Program-made: the position numbers and the translations under genes
Assembly (NCBI GenBank): GCA_020744425.1
Contig: JAGMUV010000004.1
Coordinates: 1,178,001 to 1,242,000 of the forward strand
Source: Dactylonectria macrodidyma
Lineage: Eukaryota; Ascomycota; Sordariomycetes; Hypocreales; Nectriaceae
Direction: 5' to 3'
Length of the DNA stretch: 64,000 nt
The notes under the pieces: model-generated
Database searches by the model: none
What the model was told of the DNA's origin: nothing
What the model saw: the letters and a program-made list of their open reading frames with translations, nothing else
Part shown: piece after piece, positions 12,827 through 22,521 of the stretch
Layout: every line of letters starts with the position of its first letter
How positions within the stretch are numbered: position 1 is the first letter of the stretch

Positions 12827-13419
12827 TGGTTGGGCTGTTTCCTGTGCGAGGCTAGAGTGGTGACCAAGACACCATCAACTAGTCGACCTTAAGCCGCCAG
12901 TGTATGATGCATGAAAAAAGAAATTTAAACAACTTCAATTCTCAATAATGATCCCAAACCCTCAAACACTTATCTTTAACTTGACAAGAGGCAGCGAAAC
13001 AGAGATTATTGACTTGAAGTGATAGATGCTTTTGCATTATTATTACAGGTATCTACTAATTCCTCGTCGTAAAAGAAACTGTGCCTACCAAATATACCGT
13101 GAAAGTTATGACGTCGCTTCCCCATGCTCCGCTCTTTTCCTTCTCTTGTCTGAAAACCTGGCATCATGAATGAACAAGAATGAGTATATATGTACTGGTT
13201 TGAAAACACAGCCTCTTCATGTCACCGTTTCCCTCTTTACGAGGGGACAGGGTGACGTTGCATCTTTTCCTTTATGGACTCTTTGGTGCAGAAAGCAAAC
13301 AAAGCTCTTTCAAACGCCACAGCTCGCGCATTTCATTGATTTCGTTTGGTTCATCTAAAAATTCACCTTGGCACTTCGTCTCGCTCGCCTGTGCTGTTGG
13401 CTTGGTTTCCTGCACACGA
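12827..13419. other. Convergent 3' flanks of ALG5 and ERG1
   Basis: An AT-richer stretch near 12900-13060 lies between two convergent genes and probably holds both 3' untranslated regions. No gene is seen. Long open frames crossing this region on the + strand are shadows of ERG1. Confidence 0.65.
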
Positions 13420-14910
13420 TCACCTGAAGCCCTCACGCCACATGATAGGGACGAAGACGATGCAGGCCTTCCAAAGGATGAGCACGGCGTCGATGAGGGC
13501 GAGCGGGGCCCAGAGGAACCCAAAGATGCTGCCGCCCATGACTGCGCAGGCGTTGAGGTAGATAGCGAGGAAGGCAACAGAGAAGAAGTGGTAGCCGAGG
13601 ACGGCTGGCCGGTGGATGATGCCGGCGAGGAGGCCGCAAGGGCCATCGATGATGCCGCGGCGGAAGTAGTCGAAGCAGCCAAGCTGGAGGGCGCGCAGCT
13701 GGCGGTCGTTGGCGGCGAAGAGAGAGTACAAGGCCTGGGCGAGAACGTTGATGATGCCGGTGAAGGACTTGCGGCGCCAGTAGAGGTCGTCCATGGCGGC
13801 GTTGATGGCGCGGGAGTCGTCGAGGTTGGGAATACGGTCCGGGTGCAGCAGCTCAGAGAGGACCACAACGTCGTTGAAAGCGACAGTCATGCCACCGCCG
13901 GTGAGTGGGTGGCGCATGTTCATGGCGTCTCCAAGGAGGATCATGCCGTTGGACTTCTGGCGCGAGGGGGGCAACCAGCTGTTGGGCATGCTGCGGGGGA
14001 TCTTGCCGTCGGCGAGGGCCTTCTCGGCCGAGGGTCGAATGGACTCGGGCAATGCAGGCAGGACATGCTTCTGGATGTAGCCGCGAACACCGCCGTTAGC
14101 AGACGAGGCCTCGGGGAGGTCGGGGGGCACGTCGATGAGGGCGCGGGTCTCGTGGGTGCCGATCTGGTAGAGGAGAATGGGGAAGGCGTTGCCGATAATC
14201 ACATGGCCGTGACCAGGGGCAGGGAGCTGGCAGTCGATGAGCTCCAGGGCGTAAAACTTGGATTTCACATCGGGGCGGGTTCCTAGAACCTGTTTGCGGA
14301 ACTTTGAGTCGTAGCCGTCGGCGATGATAGTCAGCTGTCCAAAGTAGTAGTCAGGCTCCTTTTGGCCCGTCTCTTTGTTGAGTGTGCGACTCTCAACACC
14401 AAGAATCTGCTCCGTGTGATCGCCATGCAGCGTCTTGACCACCTCGGTCTCCACGACAGTGATCTTATCGTGGCCCAGGCACGCCTCGCGCAGCTTGTTG
14501 ATGAAGCGACCGTGGTGAAACCCGCGACCGACTTGCTTCTTGTCGCCGGGCTTGTTGTTGCCGCCCCAGGCGTTGGGGACTTGGTCGTTCTGGTCGAGCC
14601 CGGGGTAGGGGATCATGACGGACTCGCCATGGTAGATGACGGTGTAGCCGTAGCAGGGGGCGGCGTCAATGCCGTCGAGGGTGTGGCCGAGGCCCAGCTT
14701 CTCGAGGGCAGCAATGCCGCCAGGCTGGAGGAGCTCGCCGACAATGCGATCGGGCTCTCTCAGCCAACGCTCGAGGAGCAGGACGGAGCGGCCCTGGTTG
14801 GCGAGTGCGTATGCGACGGCGCAGCCGAAGACGCCAGCACCGACGACGACGACATCGGCCTCGTGGTATTTCTCACGGCGACACTCAGCCGTGGTGATGG
14901 TCGTGGCCAT
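13420..14910 (-). CDS. erg1: Squalene epoxidase (squalene monooxygenase)
   Basis: Single-exon 496-residue flavoprotein that oxidises squalene to 2,3-oxidosqualene in ergosterol synthesis, at the ER or lipid droplets. The FAD-binding Rossmann motif lies at about residues 20-48 (VVVGAGVFGCAVAYALANQG followed by SVLLLER), then RIVGELLQPGG. The middle has IADGYDSKFRK, and the second flavin motif is GDAMNMRHPLTGGGMT. The C-terminus is hydrophobic, as expected for a membrane-associated end. Length matches fungal ERG1, the target of allylamine antifungals. No intron is needed. A 355-residue open frame on the opposite strand is a shadow produced by GC-rich codons. I did not see a convincing sterol-regulatory site in the promoter. 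Confidence 0.96.
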   Translation of the reverse strand: MATTITTAECRREKYHEADVVVVGAGVFGCAVAYALANQGRSVLLLERWLREPDRIVGELLQPGGIAALEKLGLGHTLDGIDAAPCYGYTVIYHGESVMIPYPGLDQNDQVPNAWGGNNKPGDKKQVGRGFHHGRFINKLREACLGHDKITVVETEVVKTLHGDHTEQILGVESRTLNKETGQKEPDYYFGQLTIIADGYDSKFRKQVLGTRPDVKSKFYALELIDCQLPAPGHGHVIIGNAFPILLYQIGTHETRALIDVPPDLPEASSANGGVRGYIQKHVLPALPESIRPSAEKALADGKIPRSMPNSWLPPSRQKSNGMILLGDAMNMRHPLTGGGMTVAFNDVVVLSELLHPDRIPNLDDSRAINAAMDDLYWRRKSFTGIINVLAQALYSLFAANDRQLRALQLGCFDYFRRGIIDGPCGLLAGIIHRPAVLGYHFFSVAFLAIYLNACAVMGGSIFGFLWAPLALIDAVLILWKACIVFVPIMWREGFR

Positions 14911-15058
14911 GGTGGAGTGAGAAGCAGGAGTGTCTATGTAGAAGTGGTGGTCGTCGAGGAAATATTCGAGGGGCGAGTCTCAGTTGGATTTAGGTTGGGG
15001 GGTGGTGGATTAGATTTAGATTGGACGCAGTTTGGTCGGAGGGTCGACGCTTGCCAAT

Positions 15059-15115
15059 AGGAGAAGGAGGCGGGAAGGAGAGGGGATGGGAGAAAGAACA
15101 AGAAGGGAGAGAAGG
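15059..15115 (-). promoter_or_regulatory. Pyrimidine tract upstream of ERG1
   Basis: Purine-rich on the + strand, so pyrimidine-rich in the ERG1 mRNA sense, about 150-200 bases before the start codon. It is a likely core-promoter or leader element. Confidence 0.45.
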
Positions 15116-16226
15116 TGGCAGCGGGCGGAATAGTAAAGGCTGAGAGAGGGTTGAATTGGATTATAAAGAGTCGGTGTCGTTGGTTATCGCAGACGTCGTT
15201 GTAGGACGTCGGGGAATGCCGTTCCGAGTACGCAGTGTGGTACTGTACGTTGATGGTAGGGGTACTGTACGCGGGTGCAGGTTGGATTGATGCTGTCAGT
15301 GGTGGAGATAGATGCAACTTGCAGGCAGCACAATCGGCCACAATCAAGGAGGAATTGATCAGGAATTGATGGAGAAAACAGAAGCAATTGGTAAAGCGAG
15401 TCTTGTCGTCGTCAACAGAGCGCTTATAACAACCGAGAGAGGCCGTTTTCTCTCTTTCTCTCGCGCCAATTGACCGGAGTCACCCTGTCTTTAAGTACAT
15501 CGTCGACCCTTTTTCCTTTTTTTTTCTCCCCTCCGTCACGTCGTCCGTCGTCCGTCATGGACGGTGCATGTACCCTAGACGGGCGGGCCAGTCCGACGAG
15601 TGTCAATTAGCCTATGGCATACTGCTCGTTCGCGGCTCTCTTTTGGTGACAGTAACTGTGCCGCTCCAGATGCCATGGATTTCACGGGCCACGTCCCGAG
15701 AGGTGATGAGGGAACGAAGTGCCAACCCGGCAGAGCCACTGAGAGCCCCTGGTCCCTAGTTCTTGGTGTTTCCCCAGTGGTCGGTTCTTGTTTCCAGCAG
15801 TTGTCCCAGTGGCCCGGTGCCCATAAGAGGAGCTGTCATAGGTCCTGCAAGTCGCCCTGTAAAAAAACGGATGCAGCCCCTGGCCAGCGCTCTCCAAGCC
15901 CCCCGCACGCGCTGTTGCTCTGTCACCTTAGAGGGTCACAGGCCACCCAACGATCCCTAAATCGCACCACCAGGCCCCATAGCGTCCCTGACCGCCTGGC
16001 CACGCACCAATGGCCACTGGCCCCGCGCACCCGCCCGCCGCCGCACATGGTTCGATAGGCCCTACCAAATGGGCTCAGGGATCCGGTCGTTTTCGTTTTG
16101 GCCTGGGTTGTTTTCGTTAGCATTGACATGTGAAAGCCACGCCAAAGTGTTGGGGGGCTGTCGCGACGAGGCCATCGTACGGCTTCAGAGTCAGCATTTA
16201 CCATGTACTACGCGTTACACAGTAAT

Positions 16227-16238
16227 TACTACGTAGTA
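16227..16238. repeat. Perfect 12-base palindrome TACTACGTAGTA
   Basis: Self-complementary over 12 bases. Related ACTACGTAGT or ACGTAGT cores recur in other spacers of this window (see findings). Confidence 0.8.
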
Positions 16239-16446
16239 TCGTGTAGTATGCTGCAGATACTGCACTGCCCGGGCACGCATTGAGACTTCCGTGCCTCTAC
16301 AGTCCGGTCCCCGGTCCCGGTCCGTCTTCGTACCGGCATTCGCATTCGGGTCCGTTCCTGCATCACGCCGTGTCGCCAATCATGACTACCATGATGACCT
16401 CGTAGCCTGGCGACTAACTAGTGCCCCCATGACGAATTCCCGATGA

Positions 16447-16494
16447 CATCCATTCCCGTGTCCATTCCCGCATCCATTCCCGTCTTCATCCCCA
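16447..16494. repeat. Short tandem repeat of CATCCATTCCCG
   Basis: Three clear 12-base units plus a degenerate fourth in non-coding DNA. Confidence 0.75.
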
Positions 16495-16969
16495 TCTTCC
16501 CATGTGAATTGGCTTGGCCAGATTCTGCAGGACATTCCACTCAAGCGTCGCTCCCGGTCCCTGAGCTGTCCGGCGCCATCTTTTCATATGATCCGTGGCA
16601 GTCTGTAAGTTCCTTCACATGCGTTTCTCGGTTTGTTGTCTCTCGTCTCGACCATCTTCTCGCCATGTTGGACTTGCACGCTAACCAATTGAGGCGGTGT
16701 CAAGTACGTATCCAATTATACTACTGCGTAGGTAGTATACGTAGTACCTTTTCATATCACCTCAAGCCTAATGTCACTAAACCAGATTCACAGTAAGCTT
16801 GGTCACAGCCTATATTTGCATCTTCATAAATTTGTTTATCCTATGAGTCTCTAAGTGAGTCCTATGGTAGATAGTGTAGATACATCATGTACGGAAGACA
16901 AGGAGAACGTGAGTAGGTACCTAAACAGGATGTATCTTAGCAAATATAGTCTCGCCAGTGGGCAAACAA

Positions 16970-19900
16970 CTAGCCGTGTGCCACTCCATGCCATCTGGCG
17001 ATGAAGATCTCTTCCTGTCCATTTGTTAACTCCACAGCTCGTGGCGCCTTGTGCTGTGACTCTGCCTTGCCACCGCTCCAACTTTTCGATTGCTCGTTCC
17101 TCATCTGCCCGCCCCTATATACAGCCTCCTCTAGTTGCTCAACATTTCGAGGCCTCGCCATGGGGGTTTCCCAAGACATTGTTGCTTCCGACATTCGATG
17201 CTTTACTGGAGCCTCATCTTCCACATAATCCGTGCCCAACTGCTGAGCGTGATCTGTTTGTTTGAACACTCCGACCACCTCCTGTGTCAGCGTTGTTCGT
17301 TCTTGCTGAACTGTAGCCCGGAGCGCCTTGATGTGCTCAAGTGCTAGCTTCAGGCACATTAGCATGTCCTCGTGCATCTCCTGGTCGGTTGAATGTGACT
17401 TCAACGATTGCCTCGCCACTGTTTTTATGGCTCGTTTCAGAGATTCCTTGCATTCTTTGCTGCCTTGCCACCACTCTGACTTGGACGTGAAGCTCACAAG
17501 AAGTGACCGAAGTTCCTGATATCGTCTCTGGCCGGTGTACGTAAAGACAAGGGTGGCAAAATTGAACCGGCCGTAAGCCAATTCTCTGTTACCGTTTTGC
17601 TGTGCTGCAAGTTCACACACTTTGATCGCACCCTCCTGAAAGCCCTTCTGAGTCAAGATGCGTGCTGCCTTGTTATACACACTGTCGTGGACGTGCGCTC
17701 CTTGGCCAAGAGCTTCTCGCAGCACAGTGCCTACATCATCTCCAGATTCGAGTCGAGCCACCAGAAGTGGTACCAAAGCACTACTAATATCATGGCCGTC
17801 CATGTGTGCCTTACTGACGAGCCTCGTTGCTGTGCGAGAGTGCGGCCCTTCAAGATTGATGTTCGCAATAACGGCTAGTCGAAGGCACCGCGACGAGAAT
17901 CCGATGCCCTTCTCCGATGCTTCATTGAAGGTGTCGGACACTTGTTGCCAATTCTTCTCTAGAGCCAGTGTGTTCATGCACCGGAATGCAGTCCTCTCAA
18001 ATACCGTAAATGAGTCGCCTGACGTGTTCGGTAATTTTGAGACCATGCCAAACCCATCCCCTTTGGTGACTTCTCCTGGAAGATGTTTGTGAAGATCATG
18101 TAAAGCGCCGCGAACAGAGTATTTGGCCACGTGCGGATCATGAACCGAAGGCATGAAACTCCGAACACCCTCCAGCATATGGACAACATCAACTCTCGCA
18201 AGGCTCCAGTACTTGCAACATTTATCCACAATCTCGTTGAAGAATATTTGATCCATGTCGAGCCCACTACCGTGGCAGAACTGGAGCCATCCGGCGAGAG
18301 ATTGAATATCGCGTTTCCGCCCATGCCGGTCCAGAACGAGGAAGGCTAGTGGTTGGTTGAGAACCATTCCATGGGTAGCGACAAGATCACGCACAAAGAT
18401 GTCGATCTCTTCCGGCGAGTGGCCTTTACAGTATATCTTCGTAAGCCACGACAGAACATTTTGATACTTGTCGTTCGCCATTCCCTTGATCGTGAGGCCT
18501 TGTAGTTGCGGCCACACTGCCTCCCATTTACCAAGCGAAGCATCTCGAATGACAAATCTGCCTCGAAGGCTGACGTCGTGTTCCGTGGCCTTAGGTCTGA
18601 GTTGTCGAACCCGCTTCATTTCCGCTTTTGCTGTTGCATCGTCACCAGCATCTAGGGCTATCAAGGTAATTCTGCGTCGAATAGAGTATTGGGTAAGTAG
18701 GGGTAGGAACCCTTCCGTGAAGAGGCCGGCATCCTGCAGGAGGCGGTATATGCTCTTAATTTCTGTAAAATTCTGAGTCTTTCTCCAGTAGTGCATAAAC
18801 ATCCGGGTCACCCATGTGTTGCGCTGGTCGTGGGGAGTGTCGTTATGATGCCAGACAGGGGACTGAAAGAAGTAATGGAGTAGCTGAGCAACACCCTCTG
18901 TGTCACGCTTTGCGTGTAAGCTGTCCATGGCCGGCACGGCCAAAAGACAGATTTCGGTGCATGCTGGATGTAGACTGTGAAGAATGGCGGGCATCTTGCC
19001 GTGTTCTCGAGAGCCCACTACTGACTGGAGAATGCGAATGCCTCTTGACAGAGCCACATTGGGCTCCAAGGCTTCTGACAATATCAACCTTCCGAGTAAG
19101 TCAATTGCCGAATCCAGTTGTCCGGCGACCACAGCTGGGTCAGCCGCAGGAGATTCCAATTTGACCAAGAGACGATCTAACGCGGCCAATGAGTCCTGCG
19201 AAGGTACCTGGCTCATTTGCTGGGCTTTGATCTCGGATGCCTTAATGAGTGGCTCCACTAGCGCCTCTTGGTCAAAGGATTGAGGGGCCGTATCTTGGCC
19301 AATGAAGGCTGCACTCAAGTTAGGGTTGGCTTCTGGCTTTTGTTGTTTAGATGGCAAAGGCTGTGCTGTGTCCTCACTGCTTGAGACCACGTCAAGCCGT
19401 AGGTTCTGTTCCTGAGAAAGATGTAGAGAGCGAGAAGTAATAGGAATAGCCGTCTCGTTCACAACGGGTACATCTCGTTCTCGTCTCCTCATTTGTCCGC
19501 GAGTGGAGGCCGTCGTGATCTCGTCCGTCGAAACGCGGAGAAACAGTTCATTGTGGGTAAACGGCTTCGGAGCAGACATCCGGGAGAGTTCTTTTCGTGC
19601 CACGTCCCATTCATCCCACCTCCTCTGACGCTTCTCGGGGGGTTCGGGTGCCAATGAGGCAATGGGCTTCGATGGTGGGGTAGAGTCTATCTCTTCAGCT
19701 GCCTCCGCTTTCAGAGAATCACGAGGTGATTGCCCATTTCGTCGGCGGCGCCGGATGGTATTTTGGGGGCCTGGGGACGTTGAGAAATCACCACCAAGTT
19801 CCGCAGGGTATGCATCCCGTCGACCGAAGCTTTCGCTCAGCGCGATCGAATTGTGATTGACCCGAATGGTGTGTAGTTTCTTGGCATTATCAATTGCGGC

Positions 19901-20026
19901 GCGAGCGATCTTGAGACGTTGTCGGCGTTCTTCGGCGAGGAGAATGACTGAACAAGATGTCGTCAGGAGAACGCCGCGGATGGCATGGATGGCAGTCCTT
20001 GACGGGACTGCATTGGACGACGCCAT
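16970..20026 (-). CDS. Pentatricopeptide-repeat-like protein, probably mitochondrial
   Basis: Single open frame of 1018 residues. The N-terminus is basic and amphipathic (PSRTAIHAIRGVLLTTSCSV, then a Lys/Arg-rich helix), as expected for mitochondrial import. Residues about 30-260 are low-complexity. From about 280 to 850 the protein is alpha-helical with loosely repeated units of PPR size, for example YQNVLSWLTKIYCKGHSPEE, LAFLVLDRHGRKRDIQSLAG and FFNEIVDKCCKYWS. This looks like the divergent PPR proteins of Sordariomycetes that act in organelle RNA metabolism. The RNA target cannot be read from sequence. The C-terminal 100 residues are polar and probably disordered. The start chosen is the first ATG, immediately before the targeting-like segment. 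Confidence in the gene is high and in the PPR assignment moderate. Confidence 0.8.
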   Translation of the reverse strand: MASSNAVPSRTAIHAIRGVLLTTSCSVILLAEERRQRLKIARAAIDNAKKLHTIRVNHNSIALSESFGRRDAYPAELGGDFSTSPGPQNTIRRRRRNGQSPRDSLKAEAAEEIDSTPPSKPIASLAPEPPEKRQRRWDEWDVARKELSRMSAPKPFTHNELFLRVSTDEITTASTRGQMRRRERDVPVVNETAIPITSRSLHLSQEQNLRLDVVSSSEDTAQPLPSKQQKPEANPNLSAAFIGQDTAPQSFDQEALVEPLIKASEIKAQQMSQVPSQDSLAALDRLLVKLESPAADPAVVAGQLDSAIDLLGRLILSEALEPNVALSRGIRILQSVVGSREHGKMPAILHSLHPACTEICLLAVPAMDSLHAKRDTEGVAQLLHYFFQSPVWHHNDTPHDQRNTWVTRMFMHYWRKTQNFTEIKSIYRLLQDAGLFTEGFLPLLTQYSIRRRITLIALDAGDDATAKAEMKRVRQLRPKATEHDVSLRGRFVIRDASLGKWEAVWPQLQGLTIKGMANDKYQNVLSWLTKIYCKGHSPEEIDIFVRDLVATHGMVLNQPLAFLVLDRHGRKRDIQSLAGWLQFCHGSGLDMDQIFFNEIVDKCCKYWSLARVDVVHMLEGVRSFMPSVHDPHVAKYSVRGALHDLHKHLPGEVTKGDGFGMVSKLPNTSGDSFTVFERTAFRCMNTLALEKNWQQVSDTFNEASEKGIGFSSRCLRLAVIANINLEGPHSRTATRLVSKAHMDGHDISSALVPLLVARLESGDDVGTVLREALGQGAHVHDSVYNKAARILTQKGFQEGAIKVCELAAQQNGNRELAYGRFNFATLVFTYTGQRRYQELRSLLVSFTSKSEWWQGSKECKESLKRAIKTVARQSLKSHSTDQEMHEDMLMCLKLALEHIKALRATVQQERTTLTQEVVGVFKQTDHAQQLGTDYVEDEAPVKHRMSEATMSWETPMARPRNVEQLEEAVYRGGQMRNEQSKSWSGGKAESQHKAPRAVELTNGQEEIFIARWHGVAHG

Positions 20027-20999
20027 CTCAGGAGGCCATTGTTGGAGTTGTGGCTACCGATGCCTAGATGTGGTCTGCTCGGGCGTAGCGTCGACGCGGA
20101 TTCGCAATTTGCAAAGTGATTGTCGTTCAATGGATGTTTCGATGTCGTACCAATGTCACTCAATGTAGTGGCGTGGTGTGATTCTACTTGCAGGTTGAAA
20201 GTCATTTGCAGCCCCACGGCTTGAGGCAAAACTTCGGTAGAACTCTACTGAGCCGACAGGTGTAGACGTACCCATTTAGTGGGTCTAGCAAGACTCCCGT
20301 CGGAACGACCTAAGGGTCCGTTAACTCCAGCTTTTGTCGCTTGACTCTGGTCGTAGCTTTTGCTTCAACGTCTTGGAAAACCTGCGAAATGTCCTCGTTG
20401 GCCCACTCGCTCGCCCAAAACACCCCATTTGCTCTATATTGATTTCAAAGCACAATTGCAACATCAAGACCTGATGTGAGGTAATAGTGTGAAGGTTGAT
20501 TAATCCCATACCAGGTGGAATTTAAGTCCGTTCTCTCCGCGATGCTTAGAATCCACCACCTACCCATCACGTCCCTGACTCTTTCCTGGGAAGGCAAGCT
20601 CCCTCCTTCCTGCGTAGCGTGCTTAGCAAATTAGATGTGAATGGGTGCATGCGGGGCCATGTCCGGCTTTTAGATCGGAGATTGTGCAAACAACGACGGA
20701 CGATGTATTGTCCATGGTTTGCCCGTTGCGGGCGTTAAGTGCATCATCAACATAAATATCAGCCATCGGAATGACAGCCTATTTGTGTGTCCTCGAAGTC
20801 ACCAAATCCTCTCTCGCCCTTCACTCCTTCGAGCCTTTCCAAGCATCAACTGGCCGCCCTCATCTCGAACGTATTGCGCCACTCGTCTACCTCGAGCTCC
20901 TCGCCTCGCCACCAGCCTCCAAAACCCGGCGTAAAGTTCTCGACTTAGACATCCTCTGTGTATAAAACCTCGCCCCAGGTAGAACCACCAATCGATACA
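20027..20999. other. Divergent promoter between the PPR gene and the aldo-keto reductase
   Basis: No coding frame of note. The right end contains a TATA-like element (20961-20967) and C-rich leader sequence before the reductase start. Confidence 0.6.
20961..20967 (+). promoter_or_regulatory. TATA-like box before the aldo-keto reductase
   Basis: TATAAAA lies only 39 bases before the predicted start codon, so the mRNA leader would be very short if this box sets the transcription start. Confidence 0.45.
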
Positions 21000-22521
21000 A
21001 TGGCTCTACCGCTTGCCCCCAGCCCCAAAAGCCCATTGGCTCGGCACCGACTTCTGTCACCCACTGCTGCCGTTCGGGTTAGCCCCTTATGCCTCGGAGC
21101 CATGAACTTCGGCGATGCCTGGTAAGGACGAGTTTGGGTGTATGCGTTCCTGTCATCGCTAACCCAACTCCAGGAAGCAGTTCATGGGAGAATGTGACCA
21201 GAGTTCAAGCGAGTCCATGCTCGACTTCTTCTACGAGCAGGTAAGCCAATCTGGTCCATGCCTCACATAGAAGTAAGATGCTGACACTAGTTAGGGAGGT
21301 TTGTCACCGCCGTGTTAACCTCAAGTTAGCGCATTCGCTGACTTTGCTGCACAGGAAATTTCATTGATACCGCAAATAACTACCAATTCGAGGAGTCCGA
21401 AAAATGGGTTGGGGAGTGGATGAAGAAGCGTGGAGTACGCGATGAAATAGGTCAGTGATCCCGTCATCCACCTTGGTATCTTCTTATAAGTTGACGATTA
21501 ATATAAAGTCCTGGCCACAAAGTACACCACCAACTTCCGTGGTGGACCAAACGCTACACACATAATGTCGAACTTCCAAGGAAATGGCTCCAAAAGTCTG
21601 TTAACCTCTGTCAACAACAGTTTGAGAAACTTGCAGACAGACTACATTGATCTAGTAAGTGATCTCAGACTATGATGGTAGAACACCTGGTGGCTAAACA
21701 TCCTTAGCTGTATGTCCATTGGTGGGACTATAGCACTTCGATTCCGGAGTTAATGCAGTCTCTCAATCATCTTGTTGCCTCTGGAAAGGTCTTGTACCTT
21801 GGCATCAGCGACACCCCAGCCTGGGTGGTCAGGTAAGGTTGGCACCCTGTAGTTCCAAACTGACCAGGTTCTTACAATCAAACAGCAAAGCAAACGAGTA
21901 CGCTCGCAACAAAGGTCTTACTCAGTTTTCCGTTTACCAGGGAAATTGGTCCGCCGCTTCACGCGACTTCGAGCGAGACATCATTCCTATGTGTCGGGCC
22001 GAAGGCATGGGCATCGCTCCCTGGGGAGCTCTCGGGGGAGGTAAGTTCAAGACCGAGGAGCAGCGCAAGGCCGGAGAAGGGCGACAAGTAGAGGCCAGTG
22101 AGGTCGAGATCAAGGCCAGCAAGGTTCTAGAGACGATTGCCACTCGCAAGAACACCATCATCACCAGCATCGCACTCGCCTATGTAATGCATAAAGCCCC
22201 GTATGTCTTTCCCATTGTTGGCGGCCGAAAGGTGGAACACATCAAGGGCAACATCGAAGCACTCACTCTCGAGTTGACCGAAGAGGACATCCAGGAAATT
22301 GACAGCGCCGTGGAGTTCCATCTCGGCTTTCCTCACAGCTTTCTCTACCGTCCCGGACAAACGACTGGCAGCAACCACCAGGACATTTGGCTTCTGGGGA
22401 TGGGAGGTCACTTCGACTATGTTGCTGACAACAAGGTGGGCCTTCAAGCACCCCAACATCATTATTTGGGAGTATTTCTAACTTGTTTCAGCCAATTCCG
22501 GCAACCAGGGGAGGGGAGTAG
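21000..22521 (+). CDS. Aldo-keto reductase, aryl-alcohol dehydrogenase-like
   Basis: Predicted 379-residue NADPH-dependent oxidoreductase from eight exons: 21000-21121, 21174-21240, 21295-21298, 21355-21450, 21509-21654, 21708-21832, 21886-22435 and 22492-22521. The third exon is only 4 bases. It is needed to give the conserved [12 protein letters not shown] and to keep frame between two introns of 54 and 56 bases. Family catalytic residues are visible: Asp and Tyr in FIDTANNY, Lys in [10 protein letters not shown] and His in LYVHWWDYS. The C-terminal cofactor-binding part reads [19 protein letters not shown]. It resembles fungal aryl-alcohol dehydrogenase and norsolorinic-acid-reductase-type enzymes, but no biosynthetic genes are adjacent, so a general aldehyde-reducing role is more likely. 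The physiological substrate is unknown. Confidence 0.88.

Larger units (their letters stand above)
14911..16969. other. ERG1 promoter and 3' flank of the PPR gene
   Basis: Contains the ERG1 upstream region (pyrimidine-rich in mRNA sense at 15059-15115 and again near 15440-15540), followed by non-coding DNA. That DNA holds a 12-base palindrome (16227-16238) and a short C/T-rich tandem repeat (16447-16494). No additional gene is supported. Confidence 0.6.

Noticed and set aside
13219..14286. 355-codon open frame on the + strand
   Set aside because: It is the antisense shadow of ERG1. Its product is rich in Gly, Val, Ala, Glu and Asp without a family, and GC-rich codons on the other strand explain the lack of stops.
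21000..22521. Secondary-metabolite cluster membership of the aldo-keto reductase
   Set aside because: It resembles cluster reductases such as the norsolorinic-acid reductase type, but its neighbours are a PPR-like gene and BUB3, with no synthase, transporter or regulator nearby.
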